Shown here piece by piece: positions 36,641 to 48,960 of a stretch of DNA of 64,000 nucleotides (position 1 is the stretch's first letter; every line of letters begins with the position of its first letter). The position numbers and the translations under genes are program-made. Source of the stretch: Lucifuga dentata (lineage: Eukaryota > Chordata > Actinopteri > Ophidiiformes > Bythitidae); contig VXCM01001537.1 in NCBI GenBank assembly GCA_014773175.1, positions 84,259 through 148,258 on the forward strand, in the 5' to 3' direction. The notes under the pieces were generated by a model. That model was not told where the DNA came from. It did not search any database and saw nothing but the letters and a program-made list of their open reading frames with translations.

Positions 36641-37579
36641 TTAGACTTTGCCACTTGTAGTAAACATGACTGAGCTGGTGGCAGATCTTGCAAATATTCA
36701 ACAGTCATTTTCACTAGTACAGTTAGAAAAAAGTAACAATAATGCAGGTTTATAGTTATATATTAGCTTATAATTCTGTTTGTCATGTAATTAAGGAAAT
36801 TTGGCATACCTAAATGGTATCGCAATGTATGCTTAGCGCTTGAAATTAATTTCCACCTCCACAGTAAACTTTGAATTTAGTGGGATATTATCACATAATC
36901 TGTACTATAGCTAAATGCAATAACTACTGTAGATGCATGCTCACAAAAGAAAAGTCTAATGAGGTTTGCATGACCTATTGTGTGTTTTGCAGTCAGCTCA
37001 TTTATAACCATGCTAAATTGATTTGGAAAATATTAAATCTACTGAACCATCCTTTCTCTAATCATTATAGAGTAACCTCAACATTTATATTCCTATATAT
37101 ACAGCTGGTGAAGCGCTTTCAGTCTGTAACTCGAGCTAAACCTTTTGAGCCCTTCTCTCTCATCTCTGTGCTGCTGCATGCCCAGAATGTTAAAGTGCTG
37201 AAGAATACAGCCTATTTCTAAAGCTTCCTCCCTTTTCCCTTGTGTTAAAACTGGAAAATCACCATACACCCATCTTTGGTTCATGTCTGTGTCTAGAGCA
37301 GCTAAAGAGATGAAGAGCCAACAGCTCAAACATCCAGAGCTATTATATTTTCCCAGGCCTCTTTCCTTTTGCAAGACTGTTGACAATACAATCCCCAAAA
37401 GAAGGAGGATGAAGCTATAATGCTCAGATGCGGAATATTTATTTGTAACATGCTTGCATTTATTCCTTGCAATAATATTTGCAATATTTAATCCAGCCTT
37501 CATAGTCAATGTCAATACCATTAAATACAGCCCTCTCTCTCCCAAAGCTAGCAATCCACAATTTGCTTTTGCTCAAAGT

Positions 37580-37617
37580 TGTAAAAGTATGACTCCTCTT
37601 GGAGTCATACTTTTACA
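37580..37617. repeat. Perfect 17-bp hairpin with 4-nt loop
   Basis: TGTAAAAGTATGACTCC (37580-37596), loop TCTT, then the exact reverse complement (37601-37617). It is isolated and not at the edge of a recognised element. Confidence 0.9.
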
Positions 37618-38496
37618 CAAGTCCTAGAGGAGAAACTCAGTGTTGGATTACTGTAAACATTTGTTGTTTGTGCAAGCTCTGTGGTCATTGTGTGTTGATA
37701 ATTGCAGATAAGGCACCAGTTGGCTGAGTAATTCAAGGGGATGGACTCTAATTTACACGGAAAGACACTAGCTGTGATTTGTCCCTCTTATCTATATGGA
37801 TGGCTGTCTGCATGTGGTGTGCACTATAACTGGCGCTGTTGTCATCATTACTGCTGCCATGGAGACAGGAGGGCGGACAAGGTCTCATCCAAATCCATCA
37901 GCCCCTCTGAGTTATTCAGCTCTGGCCTGCTTTGGACAGGCTCGACCATTGAGTTCATACCAAGGGAGGGCTGTGGGGGCTACTAAATCATTCTACATCA
38001 GGCGACAGCTTTAGAAAATCAATGCCTCGTGGTTTTTGTTGCAGACTGAGATGCATGTTGTGAAGAGAGGAGGATACAGAATGAGGGATGGTGTCATGTG
38101 AAAAGGATATCATCTTCATGTTATTGGAGATGAAGGTTCATGGAGGCAGCAGAGATAATCAGGAACTTGTCACCGAGCACAGATAGCCCAGGCCTCATCA
38201 GAAGGGACCGTACTGTAACAGTAGTAGGCACAGTGGTCACACAGACTTACATCACATGAATTCACATGCTTCATAAAGCAAGCCCAGTGCAGGCACAGTT
38301 AGATGAGTGGGGTCACACTGAGCCAAACCTGAACTGTGACCTTGGAGCCGAAGAAAAAGCATTAAAGCCTGTTGTGTGGCTAAAGCACTCACCGCTCCAC
38401 ATTCACTAACAAGCCAAAAGGACGAAATGAAAGCTTGTCATGCTGGGCCTCATTCACCAATGTTTTCGTATTCTCTCTTTTAAATTTACTGATAAA

Positions 38497-38528
38497 TCAC
38501 TTTACTGATAAATTTATCAGTAAAGTGA
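38497..38528. repeat. Perfect 32-nt palindrome
   Basis: TCACTTTACTGATAAA (38497-38512) is followed at once by its exact reverse complement (38513-38528). A further direct copy of TTTACTGATAAATCAC just upstream (38485-38500) overlaps it. It lies downstream of a GGGCCTCATTCA repeat motif (about 38447). Confidence 0.9.
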
Positions 38529-39206
38529 ATTCTGAATTCCAGTTGGATGCACATTCCAGGCAATTTATCAACAACAAATGGAAATGACAGATAAATTCTA
38601 TGGTAACAGCCCCCCTTGTTGTAAACATTAGAACAAAGGAAGCAGAGGAAATAAAAATATAGTAATAGTTTAATAATAGTCATAGCATAGTATGCAATAA
38701 TCATATTGTTTTCAACTTGAGAGATCCTCCCAAAACCTAATTTAAAAGGAGGAATCTTAAAATCTCTGTCCAGTGTCAGGGACATGAGGACTATGGATGG
38801 AAGATGGGCAGGTTCCAAACAGTTGAAATGGATGAAAGCATTGGCTCTGTAATTGGAGAGGCTGTGGTTTTAGTTGTGCAACTTTCAGTGTCATTGGACA
38901 GTGGCATGCTAGATATCCCAACAACCTCACACTCGCACATATCAATGTCAGGTAAACTACAGGCCAGAAGTGAGGCCATCCCCAGATTTAGCCTGACCAG
39001 ACTGTAGCAAGTTAATCCCAAAATGATCTGGGAGAAGGCAGACAGCAGGCTTTGAGAATAGAACGTTAAAATGCATAAGCAAGGGAGTTTGGGTAAAGGA
39101 GTTGGAACACAACTGGAGTGCCAGTGCACTAATACAGACTGGGCATACTTTCATTAAAAATTATTTCTTAAGCTATAGTGGCTACATATTGTAGTGTATA
39201 TTGAAT

Positions 39207-39239
39207 TGTATAGTGGCTACATATTGTAGCCACTATACA
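39207..39239. repeat. Perfect 15-bp hairpin with 3-nt loop, plus upstream direct copy
   Basis: TGTATAGTGGCTACA (39207-39221), loop TAT, then the exact reverse complement (39225-39239). A direct copy of TATAGTGGCTACATATTGTA also lies at about 39174-39193, so the unit occurs both as a direct and as an inverted repeat. Confidence 0.88.
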
Positions 39240-39251
39240 TTACGTTGTGTT

Positions 39252-39380
39252 GACAAATTCTTCTTGAAAACTAATTAGTTACATTTATTTTATTTATTTT
39301 TGTCATTTCCTGTGCNGACAAATTCTTCTTGAAAACTAATTAGTTACATTTATTTTATTTATTTTTGTCATTTCCTGTGC
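39252..39380. other. Assembly artefact: 64-bp exact duplication around an N
   Basis: 39252-39315 equals 39317-39380, with an N at 39316. Confidence 0.85.
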
Positions 39381-39811
39381 AACAAATTATAAAACAATCA
39401 GTGTAGTGATGAATTTTTTTTTTTAAAACCTGGGGGTGGCCTCAAATTTAAGGCCGTAGTGTATGATGTGATAATCTAGATTATTTCTTTATTTGGCTGT
39501 GAAGTCTATGTTAGTCTTTTCACTAAAACAAAATCTAATATCAAGCAAATGACCTACTCATATGATTTAAACTGTGCTGTTTTAATATTAACCTATACAC
39601 CAAAGTGTCTAAAATGGCAGTAAAAGCAAAAGCAATAATGTATTGAAATATTTGATATTTTGTGGTTTTACAACCTCATTTGTTCCTTATTTACTCTTTA
39701 GTGGCTTACAGTTTACAACAAACGGGAAAGGATTGTACATATTGGTTTACAAGTTGTGCCAGCTACATGTAAATGTTGCTCTTTCCTACAAACTTTTTTG
39801 AAATAAACTAG

Positions 39812-40314
39812 AGCTCATACCTCCACCAAGACTGAACATGTCTAGTCTACTAAGTAGTCTTGTTCTTATAAACCCAAAGAGACCCAAAGAGACCCAAAGA
39901 GAAAGAAACTGTAATAAACCTAATATTTTTCTGGATCTATCTCTGTAAATATGTAACTGCATGATAGTGAATCAGCACCATCTCAGCTACACATTAGTGG
40001 TTATTCATATTTCTGCTCCATTTGTTACTGCACAGCAATTCCATTAATGTGTCCCCTGTTCAAGCATAGTCCTTTGAATGCAGATTGTTATCTGAATTAC
40101 ATCTGTTGACAGCTTAGCATGGGACATAGCTGATTTTTTTTTCCACAATGTTAAGAAATGATTTTTAAAAATTGCTGAATACACCCCTTGGATGGGCTCC
40201 AAAATTTTATTCCCCAGGAAATACCTCATCCTTCCTCTAAGTTTAATAAAAGCCAGTTCGAGTAATGTTCCTAACAAACAAAGAAACCAACACAGGTGAA
40301 AACCTAGTAGTAGT
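39812..40314 (-). repeat. Dispersed repeat family C, copy 1
   Basis: It shares ordered blocks with 52896-53490: GCTCATACCTCCACCAAG, AATTCCATTAATG, CACAATGTTAAGAAAT, AACAAACAAAG and GGTGAAAACCT. The minus strand resembles a repeat common in fish and invertebrates that starts CCTCTGCCAAGG and has GTTTGTTTGTTT near its start. The family name is not certain. Confidence 0.6.
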
Positions 40315-41903
40315 AGTTTTTTTTTTTTTTCATTATTTTTTTTGTTTTTTTTTAAAGGGAAAGTGACTGTGTACAAAGTAAGTAGACGGAAATTTAAACA
40401 GTAATGAAAAATTTGGAAATATATACAGTGCTTCAGATCTGTTGACTGCAGGCATTTGGTTATGCTGTGTGTTTATGTGCCATATATTCTAAACTGAACA
40501 GCAGAGGTGCTCAGAGCTATAGAATATTGTATCAGGTTGATGCCCTCAAGAATGTAAGGTAAGACAGATGAATGAATGAGTTTGAAAAACTTTCCACCTT
40601 TACATTTCCTGTTCTATGTTGTTAGTATCACGTTGCTCACTTCGTGTTCAGCAGCTCAGCAATAGATTTATATCTCTGGTTTGGTATTCAGGCCTTCTCA
40701 ATTAAGTAAATGTAAACACCAGTCTCACTAACAGAGGTGGAAGGCAGGAGAAATAATGGAATGGAAATCGTTTTCAGCATCAGATTTTGAGTGATGGAAG
40801 TCGTTCACTGCAGAGACAACACTCTACAGTTAAAATGTCTTGTGGCTTTCATACTCTTTGTCATTTCTTATTTTAAAAAAAGTTAAAATTTGAGAAATTT
40901 TTTACCACACAGCTATCATTGTAGTTGTTCTGTGATACAAGAAGCATCATAGTGATTGCTTTATTTATTTAGGGCGTTAAATTCTGAACCACAAGCTGCA
41001 GAGATGTACACATTGCTTTTATGAACACCCTCTTTTAAGAAATGATAATTTATCTAATTCTTAGCTAAACGGTGCTAATGTGCCCACTGCTCTCTCAGAT
41101 TCTCCTGGAGGGTATTCTTTCTCTCGCAAGCTGAAGGACAAGCAAAGCTTATTACAAGTGCTGGATTAGATTGAAAAAAAACTCTATTCTATCTGATCTA
41201 TTTTATACAATATTGTTTAAGTAGAGAAACCTAGTGGAGGATTTAAATTTAGTTGTAATTTATAATCAGCATTACAGTTAACTTTACTGGATAATGCTCA
41301 TTATATTAATTGTTTTTATATTATAATCCGAGTGAATTCTCATGGGTGCTGTCTGGAGTTGCAAATTAACAAACTTCTTTAGGTGCTTTCACGCCAAAGC
41401 TTTGAAACTAAATTGGGAACTACAGTACTTTACCCAGAACTATCTAGAAAAGGAACTATGTGGTTCCTTGCTTGTTTTCCCACTACACTTCAAGAACATG
41501 AAGATCATGGAAATTGGAGCAAGTGACTGTCTTCAGCTGCATCATTCCGATACACAGGGTCTCTCATACTAACGGTACCGGAGTGCACTGGTCAGTGCTC
41601 CAGAATAGATTTTACTGCTTTTACTGCTTACTGCTATGGCTGTAGGAATTGCATTGATTTAAAAAAAAATTTTTTTTTGAGTCTCTTTTGCTTCAAATTG
41701 AGTAGTTCAGATTTCCAGTAAACTCTGCTAGATATCTTTGATCTTCTTTGTTCTAAAACAAGCTAAATGAAATTTTTTTTATTTTGAAATGGATCTTGTC
41801 CAGGCCTATATTTCCTGTAATAAAATGGTTTCTTGGTGTAAAAGGAAGGAATGTTTCCAAAACGGTTCCTGCATCCTGAAAACATTCTGGTGGTGAGAAA
41901 AGG

Positions 41904-41940
<37 letters not shown>

Positions 41941-42468
41941 TGTCTGGTATTTATCATGGCTTTTGAGTTTCAAGTAGCTTGAGTAATGGTCACAGTTTAA
42001 TCATTAACGTGCCCAATACAGGGAGGGGTGAAAATGCTTTGTTATCTCAAGTGTGGTCAAACACATTTTTTCCTTTATTATTCCAATAGATAATGGAGGA
42101 TAAGTCATTTGTCATTCTGATTTGCATTTAAAATAGCTTGCTTGCACACTTGGTCATTGAATCCAGACCCTTTGAAGCCCTAAGGTCTTTTACATAGAGT
42201 GGGTGCTTTATAATAGTATCATTTTAATGCATGATATAAAACTCTTCTCCATTGACCTCATCGCCTCACTCAATCCTTGCTTGAAATAGATGGTCTAAAC
42301 AGTAATGTATAATTATTTCAAGTGGTCCCATTGTTAATTTGACTGTTTAATAGCAGAATGGCTGGGAAATAATGCTAATTTAAACTTGCTGGAATTAGAT
42401 CAGTTACACTCTATTTTGATTTGTGAAACAATGTGTAAATAAGAGACTCACATTCAAGGATCTTGTTT

Positions 42469-42490
42469 TGTGTGTGTGTGTGTGTGTGTT
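42469..42490. repeat. (TG)n microsatellite
   Basis: About 11 TG units. Confidence 0.95.
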
Positions 42491-43179
42491 ATAGCACCCA
42501 GTAGTGTCCCCAAATCCCAAAATGTATGCCAGTTCAGTTGTGAACTGTGATGTTTTCAGAGATCACCACTGAGCTTTGAGGATCATTTGGGAGTTGGGGC
42601 CAACATTGGGCACCGTAACAAAGCCAGAGCATGTATCTATAAAGATACAACTCTGGATTTGATTACAATGGCTCCAAAATCCCATATTTCCTCGAAGACT
42701 CTGGGTTTGTTATGTTACCCATATGGGGGAGTACCCAGCTGAAAAAAATCGCAGAAGCTCAATAATAAAAGATTTCAGGTGGAAATGGGATTGAATAAAT
42801 CAAATTTGCAGAGTAAACACTCAGCACTTTAACTGTTAATTATTTTTTAATTACTTTGAGGAACTCTGGTCCATAATTACCATCTCATTTGCATTTCTCC
42901 TCGCTTTCTCTTATAGAAGCATATTCTGAATTACTTTCACCGCTAGCCTCTTTATTTAATCTAAACTGTAGTGAACTTCCTGCAACAGGAAGAACAACAA
43001 CTTTTGATGCATGTCAGTTTAAAGATCAGTTTAAAGTTTATATTGTAATGTGAATATTATGAAAGACTTGACATTATTTTTGTAAGCAACATTAGTAGGG
43101 CTGAATATCAATTCTAACCTCCCCGATTTGATTCGATTTTGATTTTCGAAGATTATATTTGATTCGATTTAAATTCTGG

Positions 43180-43720
43180 ATCTAATGAGTGTATTAAAGG
43201 AAACCATTCCCAGCTGTCACAGGTTCAGGATAACCTTTGGGCGACTGTAGAGAGGCTCTGATGCGCTCTTTGACATCCTCATAAAGCTTTGTGTAGCCAC
43301 CTTACTAATGTGTTATCTTGTAGGAACAGCGTACTGTGATTCCAGTATTATAAGTGTGTTCCTAAATCCCTTGTTTTCCATGACGCTGATATCCTTGCAT
43401 ATAAAAATAGCAACGGACTCAGTTTATTTTTGTTTTTTGTTTTTGGCTTGGGGTGAGGCAGATGGCAGCTTGCCGGTCAAAGCATTTTCTACCGTCATCT
43501 GTCTTCATTCACTTGTTAGTGGTGCAGACTTTGCAGCAGCGGAGCAGTGCCTCGTCAAGTGGTTTCACAAGTTTGTTGTGTTGCCACAAAATTTTACTTC
43601 TGAGTTACATATTTTGCAAATGGTCTTACTTTNCAAGTTTGTTGTGTTGCCACAAAATTTTACTTCTGAGTTACATATTTTGCAAATGGTCTTACTTTTC
43701 TTGGGCTTGTGTCCTTTTTA
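43180..43720 (-). pseudogene. hAT-family transposase relic with BED-type zinc finger
   Basis: The minus strand reads, in order: TICKICNSEVKFCGNTTNL, a stop, NHLTRHC (BED finger, C-x2-C and H-x3/4-H/C pattern), then ICKDISVMENKGFRNTL, then LESQYAVPTR, then KLYEDVKERIRASL. This is the N-terminal order of hAT/ZBED transposases (BED finger, 'CKD.RP...VE..GF...', 'LEPRY..PSR', 'LYE.VK'). Stops and frame changes are present and the DDE catalytic part is absent. A GGGCTGAATATCAATTCTAA end at about 43100 resembles a hAT terminus. The finger is duplicated by the assembly artefact at 43568-43698. Confidence 0.75.
43568..43698. other. Assembly artefact: 65-bp exact duplication around an N
   Basis: 43568-43632 equals 43634-43698, with an N at 43633. 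It duplicates the zinc-finger part of the hAT relic. Confidence 0.85.
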
Positions 43721-44546
43721 TTTTTGAAAGCCAAAATGAGACCAAACATCTGCTCTAAACCTGGAAGGTGCCAGAGTCACAAGCACCATGTTGTTTTTAA
43801 TACAAGATTGGTTTTCTGTGCTTTCCATAGTAGAGTTATTGTGCTACACTCGGACCTTACGCTACTCGCATTACTTTTTAATAGCAGTGTAAGTAGCGTT
43901 ATTTATGCTACTAATGTTCAATTAAAGAATTTGACTATTTAAAAGATCAGTTTTTTTTTTTTTTTTAANTTTTTTTTTTTTTTTTAATATTATGAATCAA
44001 TATCGGAAGTGTTTAAAGTCACTAGAAAGTAAGTGGTATGTTTGCGTTGCAGAGATGATGTGGCTGTTGCAGTATCCATATCACCTTCTCTGACTTTGTT
44101 TAGAGGTTTTGGTCTGAAAGAGCCTTATGTACCAGAAGGCTGTAGCAGCTGACTAGTCAATGGATTGACCTTATAATTAGTTGGCTTTTGTAGCCTCAAG
44201 AAAGGCCACTATTTAAATGACGCTGTAGCGTGAATAAATTTAAATGATGCTGTAATGTGAATAATGGAGGACGAATCCAAAGAAATCATCTCTGTGGTAA
44301 TGGTTGATAAGACAGAGATATTGCACAGGAAAAAGGAGGAATAAGGGACATTTATCCTGATCACACAAAGGGCTAACAAATGAAATTAGTCCAGATGCTC
44401 ATGTTTAGATATCCTCTCTCATGAATAGTTTTGACATTTATGTTTCAAACATTGGCTTCTGGTTCTGAGAACTGTTATCCTGACATTTAGAAGCTGTATT
44501 TATCATGATTTCCGTTCCATTCCTTCATATAACTAGATAAAGTACA

Positions 44547-44548
<2 letters not shown>

Positions 44549-44588
<40 letters not shown>
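44549..44588. repeat. (GT)n microsatellite
   Basis: About 20 GT units. Confidence 0.97.
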
Positions 44589-44589
<1 letters not shown>

Positions 44590-45898
44590 GTAGCAAAAAA
44601 ACTAGTCAAGTACTGTCACATATTCTCAATTTTAATTGTACATTTTTTTTAATATATCACTGTATATCTTGTCACATAAAAGTGGTATTTGTCATTCATT
44701 CATCATCATGTAAATTCATTGTGTAATGTTATTACAATATAAACTGATCTTTAAACTGGCATGACATGCTTGTCTGTTGGAGCCCCTTTACTAACTTTTC
44801 TTGGCACACTGCTTTGTATAATGAGTAATTCCTTGTTCTGACAGACAGTTCATGGTGTACAAAAACAAGTAAGCATGGATTTAAAAGTAGTGGTTGTCCA
44901 CCTCATTGGGCTTGGGTAAGCTGGTGTCTGAACAATCAGCTCTGTTTGGTATTGCAAATTCTACCTTGAACCATTTAGAGTACTTACCCTTGAGTAAGAG
45001 TTCCATGTTCTTTGTTGTGAAACGTAGGAACATTATGAGTTCCGTAAATGGTTCCTGAAGTGTGAAATGGGCCATATATGTAGTGGCACTGGTACTTTGT
45101 GGCACTCATTTTTGATGTTTTCTGTTTGTGCAGCTCTTTGCTTATATTAAAGCTCACTTCTAAATCTATTTGAATAAAAGTGTTTGCCAAATTAATAAAT
45201 GTAAATGCTCCCATGATCAGAGTTAGCTTAAAAACACTCAGTGCATATCTGTCGATATGGCTGGACTGGCCATCTGGTGTAATGGGATTTACTTGGTGGA
45301 CTGGTTGACCTGTTTGCTGGCAGTGTATCCAGCAACACTGGTAACAAAGAAAAATGTTCCGTAATGGTTTGTAGTCTGTCTTGCAGCAGTCCAGTTAGTC
45401 AGTTTCATGTAGCCCATCTTTCTTCCCAAGGGACTTTGCTTTATAATTTTTTTAATGTTAAGTTAAACCTGATAGATTGATGTTATGAATACATTAAAAC
45501 TCAATAAAGAATTGTGTAAATATAAGGAGTTCAGTGGATTAGTGTGTACTGAACACTTTGTGTGAATTTGTGTGAGAATTAAACCCACATTAATATGACA
45601 AATAAATGGAAACAGTAGCAATTTAATGCTACAGAACCAGTCTCTAGTTGATCAATACGCTGAACCACATTCACATTGGCTAACTGTTCGCAGACTGGGT
45701 TTTGTCAAGTACTTCTGATCCTTATGTTTTCTTAGACGGATATTGCATTTTTTTAAAAACAGCCTGCATAAGGTTTTGTTTTTGATGTCTCTGTTTTCCA
45801 TACATTATTATAACCTCTTTTATGTGGAATTGTTGAAATGTAAATAAACATGCAGTGGTACATTTATATCCAAATTTGTTTAAATATATATACTTGCA

Positions 45899-46894
45899 TA
45901 GGGTGTCCTTAAAAAGTCTTAAATACACATTTACTAATAAAAGGCATTAAAAAGTATTAATTTGTCTTAAATTCAGATTGGATAGGTCATAAATTTTTTT
46001 TTGTCACGTCACTGCGAGAATAGCTTGTTTACAGTCACTTGATTTTTTTTTTTTTTTTTTTNTTTTTTTTTTTTTTTTTTGTGATGTCAGTGTGAGATGT
46101 GAGTGGAAGGGGTGGGCAATGGTTGGTGGGCAGCAATGGAGAGTACTCTGAATATGTTGGTGGTTTACAGCCGAATATAAAAGATAGAGATATTTAAAAA
46201 AAAAAAAAAATGCTTTGTGTGATGGCAGAGACCCATACTGCATGGCCAAAAAAGATTTAGACATAGGCATTGCTGCATAACTGCTTGTTTACATCAGATC
46301 GGATGGAGCTGCTGCCACAACCGGCAAGCGCAGCAGAGTGACAGCGCTGATCAGGCAGAAAGCTCTAACATAGTTACCATACATTGTACATTGAGAGGCA
46401 CTTGTTGCTAAGCAGATTCAGGTTCTGCAGGACTAGGGTTTCCACCTTTGTTCAGCAGTGTGCAGAGGCTCCAGCTGGCTGCACCTCACTAGGTCTTCAG
46501 TGTGCTGAAAATAACATTAAAAACAGTTTTACAAGCGGAGTTGAGAAGTGTAATTTTACTGGTGAAGCTCACAGTCACCTGGAGCCGGCTCTAACTGTGT
46601 GCTGCTACGTGAGAGTGCACGGTACGTCAGTGTCATCATCGCTGTCTCACTGATTGCCTCGGGAAGTGAAGTGCCTCACTGTTTTTTATATTTTCATGAT
46701 GTCTGCAAGTGCGCCCCTGAAAGGTAAGAGACAATCAAGATATAGGTCAGGTATGACATCACAAAATCACGTGACTGTAAACAAGGTACTGACCATTATT
46801 TTGGACTTAAATTTCATTTAAAGTGGTATTAAAAAGGTCTTAAAAAGTCTTAAATTTACCTAAATTTAACTTCTTTATACCTTTAGACACCCTG
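45899..46894. mobile_element. Non-autonomous DNA transposon with terminal inverted repeats
   Basis: The left end AGGGTGTCCTTAAAAAGTCT (from 45900) mirrors the right end, whose reverse complement reads CAGGGTGTCTAAAGG. Just inside both ends are repeated TCTTAAA and TTTTTAAGA blocks (CTTAAAAAGTCTTAAAT on both sides). The ends resemble hAT elements of fish. The 1-kb interior is GC-richer but has no transposase. A poly-T block with an N (46062) lies near the left end. Confidence 0.6.
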
Positions 46895-48879
46895 TGTAAG
46901 GATAGTACCACAGTATTAGGACATAGACCATACTGTAGCTCTAAAGGTGACAAGATGAATGCAGTCCACACATCAGACCTCATCATCTGTAGTCTGTCTT
47001 TGCTCTGCATCTTGGAGAACACGTCTCTCACAGTTACCCCCAAACCCATGAGGCTGATGCTGTAGTGTGAGGACGTTCACTAACAGATTCCAGTGTTGGC
47101 CTCAGCTTTGCTCTCAACCTTTAATGTCTGCAACCTCGACAGATGTTTACATAACTTAAATGTGGGGGAGTACTGAAGGCCAGGCTGCCTGCTTGTCACC
47201 ACACACCTCCCATGATCACAGCCTTATTTACAGTCATCTCCCACAGCTCTTGATTGATGGCAGCCATCTCATTAACATCACAGCAGCCCAAGGCCTCCTA
47301 ACATGTCCGATTGGCACCTCCTCCCTCATTCTAGCTGCAGCACTGCAATTAAAAATACCCTGAATTCACACTATTGTTGAGAGCGAGATGGAAAGGGTCA
47401 CATCCTATACCAGCTTCCCAGTGTTGTTTCGGTTTCAGAAAGCAGGAAAGAAAATGTAAAGAGGCAAGTGGGGAATAGGGCAAAAGAGAGAGGTTAGAAG
47501 AAGGGGAGTTAGTACAATGTGAATGATTTATTAGCGTAGCTGGACACTTAATAATTACTTAACACACACACTCATAGATCACCTTTACAGTATTTCTGTC
47601 AGGCGATGGCGCAAGAATGGAAATGATGTGTGATTGATGCCAGGAAGCAGAGGCACGGCCCAGAGGGAAAGCAGTGCAAGGTCTTACTTATAAAAACATC
47701 AATCAGAAAGCACAGTCTGTGAAGCCAGGGGTTGTGAAACACCAGAGGAACACCACCCCCCCACCCATCACACTGTGAACAAGACTCGCCTCAGAGGGAA
47801 GTAGGGTTCCTTCGGTTCGTTAATGAAGACACTGACACCACGCACACGTGGCTGTTACATACAACAGAAGCATATCACAGGCTACTCTGATCATACAAAC
47901 CAACGCAAAACCTGTAGAAATTTACAAACATAAAATAGGAGGCAAGACATGGGGTCGTCACATTGCAGCATAAACAGTTTACGTTTATTTGTTTGTGATT
48001 GTGAACATTATTGTCAACATGTTCAGCCAGGACTGGAACAGTCCTGGAGATAGAGGTCTCCTCAGAGACTATTCATTAACACTTGAGTGTTTTGTTTACA
48101 ATTAACGAAACTTATCACAACAAATTACATGTATTATGAACTTTTAAAGGTTTAACATTACAGATAGCACTTGGACTCAACCAGGACAGACTTTGTTTAA
48201 TTGAACTCATTCTGGCAGTATCATTACATACAATATATTTTAAATTTTGTCAGGACAACCTGGGGTGGGGTTCAGTCTAGTCTATTCAAAGTCACAATTC
48301 TCCAATATTCACATGAGCAGCNCCCAAAAAAAAACAAAAAAAACAAAAAACCCAAACAAGACACAATCCTTGTATTTTATCAAACTCAAGCAGTGACAAA
48401 ATTATTTTTTCACCAGGTCTGTTTTTCAGCAAATTAAATCTGTTGTCATAAAATTACAACAATTTACAGCACCCTTATCAAACTGATGATCAAGAAAATC
48501 TGTCTGCCCCCTGATGGAGGGTTTTCATATTGCTGGAAATGTGCTGTGATAGTTGCTAACTGAAGGATTTGCTGATAAGCATTAACAGAAGCTAAAAAGC
48601 TGAAATTAGCCACTCAGCAGATGTAAAAAAAAAAAGTGATCCTTGAATTATCTGTGATTGATATTTAGGGTAAAGAATAATAATAATTAAAAAAAAAAAA
48701 TTATAGTGAAGGATGGAAGAAATTAGAGACACTGAAAACTAAAGGTCACTAAAAAGATGAACTAGAATTTTTGTTTTAAAAAAGATGAGTGTCTTATGAG
48801 TTGTTTAAAGGTTTAATGAATGACATTTGGAAATAAATAAACATTACTCAGAAACACTAGCTATAACTTAGTCTATCCT

Positions 48880-48960
48880 GCCACCTAGTGGTGATTTGTC
48901 TACAATACAGTTGTTCGAGTGAATCTTGCGATACCTTAGTTCTTTTCTGCCACCCAGTGG
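48880..48960 (-). promoter_or_regulatory. Tandem pair of CTCF-like motifs
   Basis: GCCACCTAGTGG (48880-48891) matches the reverse CTCF core GCCMYCTRSTGG exactly. GCCACCCAGTGG (48949-48960) has one mismatch. They are 69 bp apart in the same orientation, and flanking bases (TGGTGATTTGTC / TGGTGGTTTGTC) are also repeated, so the pair arose by local duplication or from a repeat. Confidence 0.45.

Noticed and set aside
41098..41160. Exon-like piece after CTCTCTCAG (RFSWRVFFLSQAEG)
   Set aside because: No usable donor before the stop, and the translation looks random.
43308..43727. 139-codon + strand ORF
   Set aside because: It runs through an exact assembly duplication, and the minus strand carries the hAT transposase relic, so the frame is a shadow.
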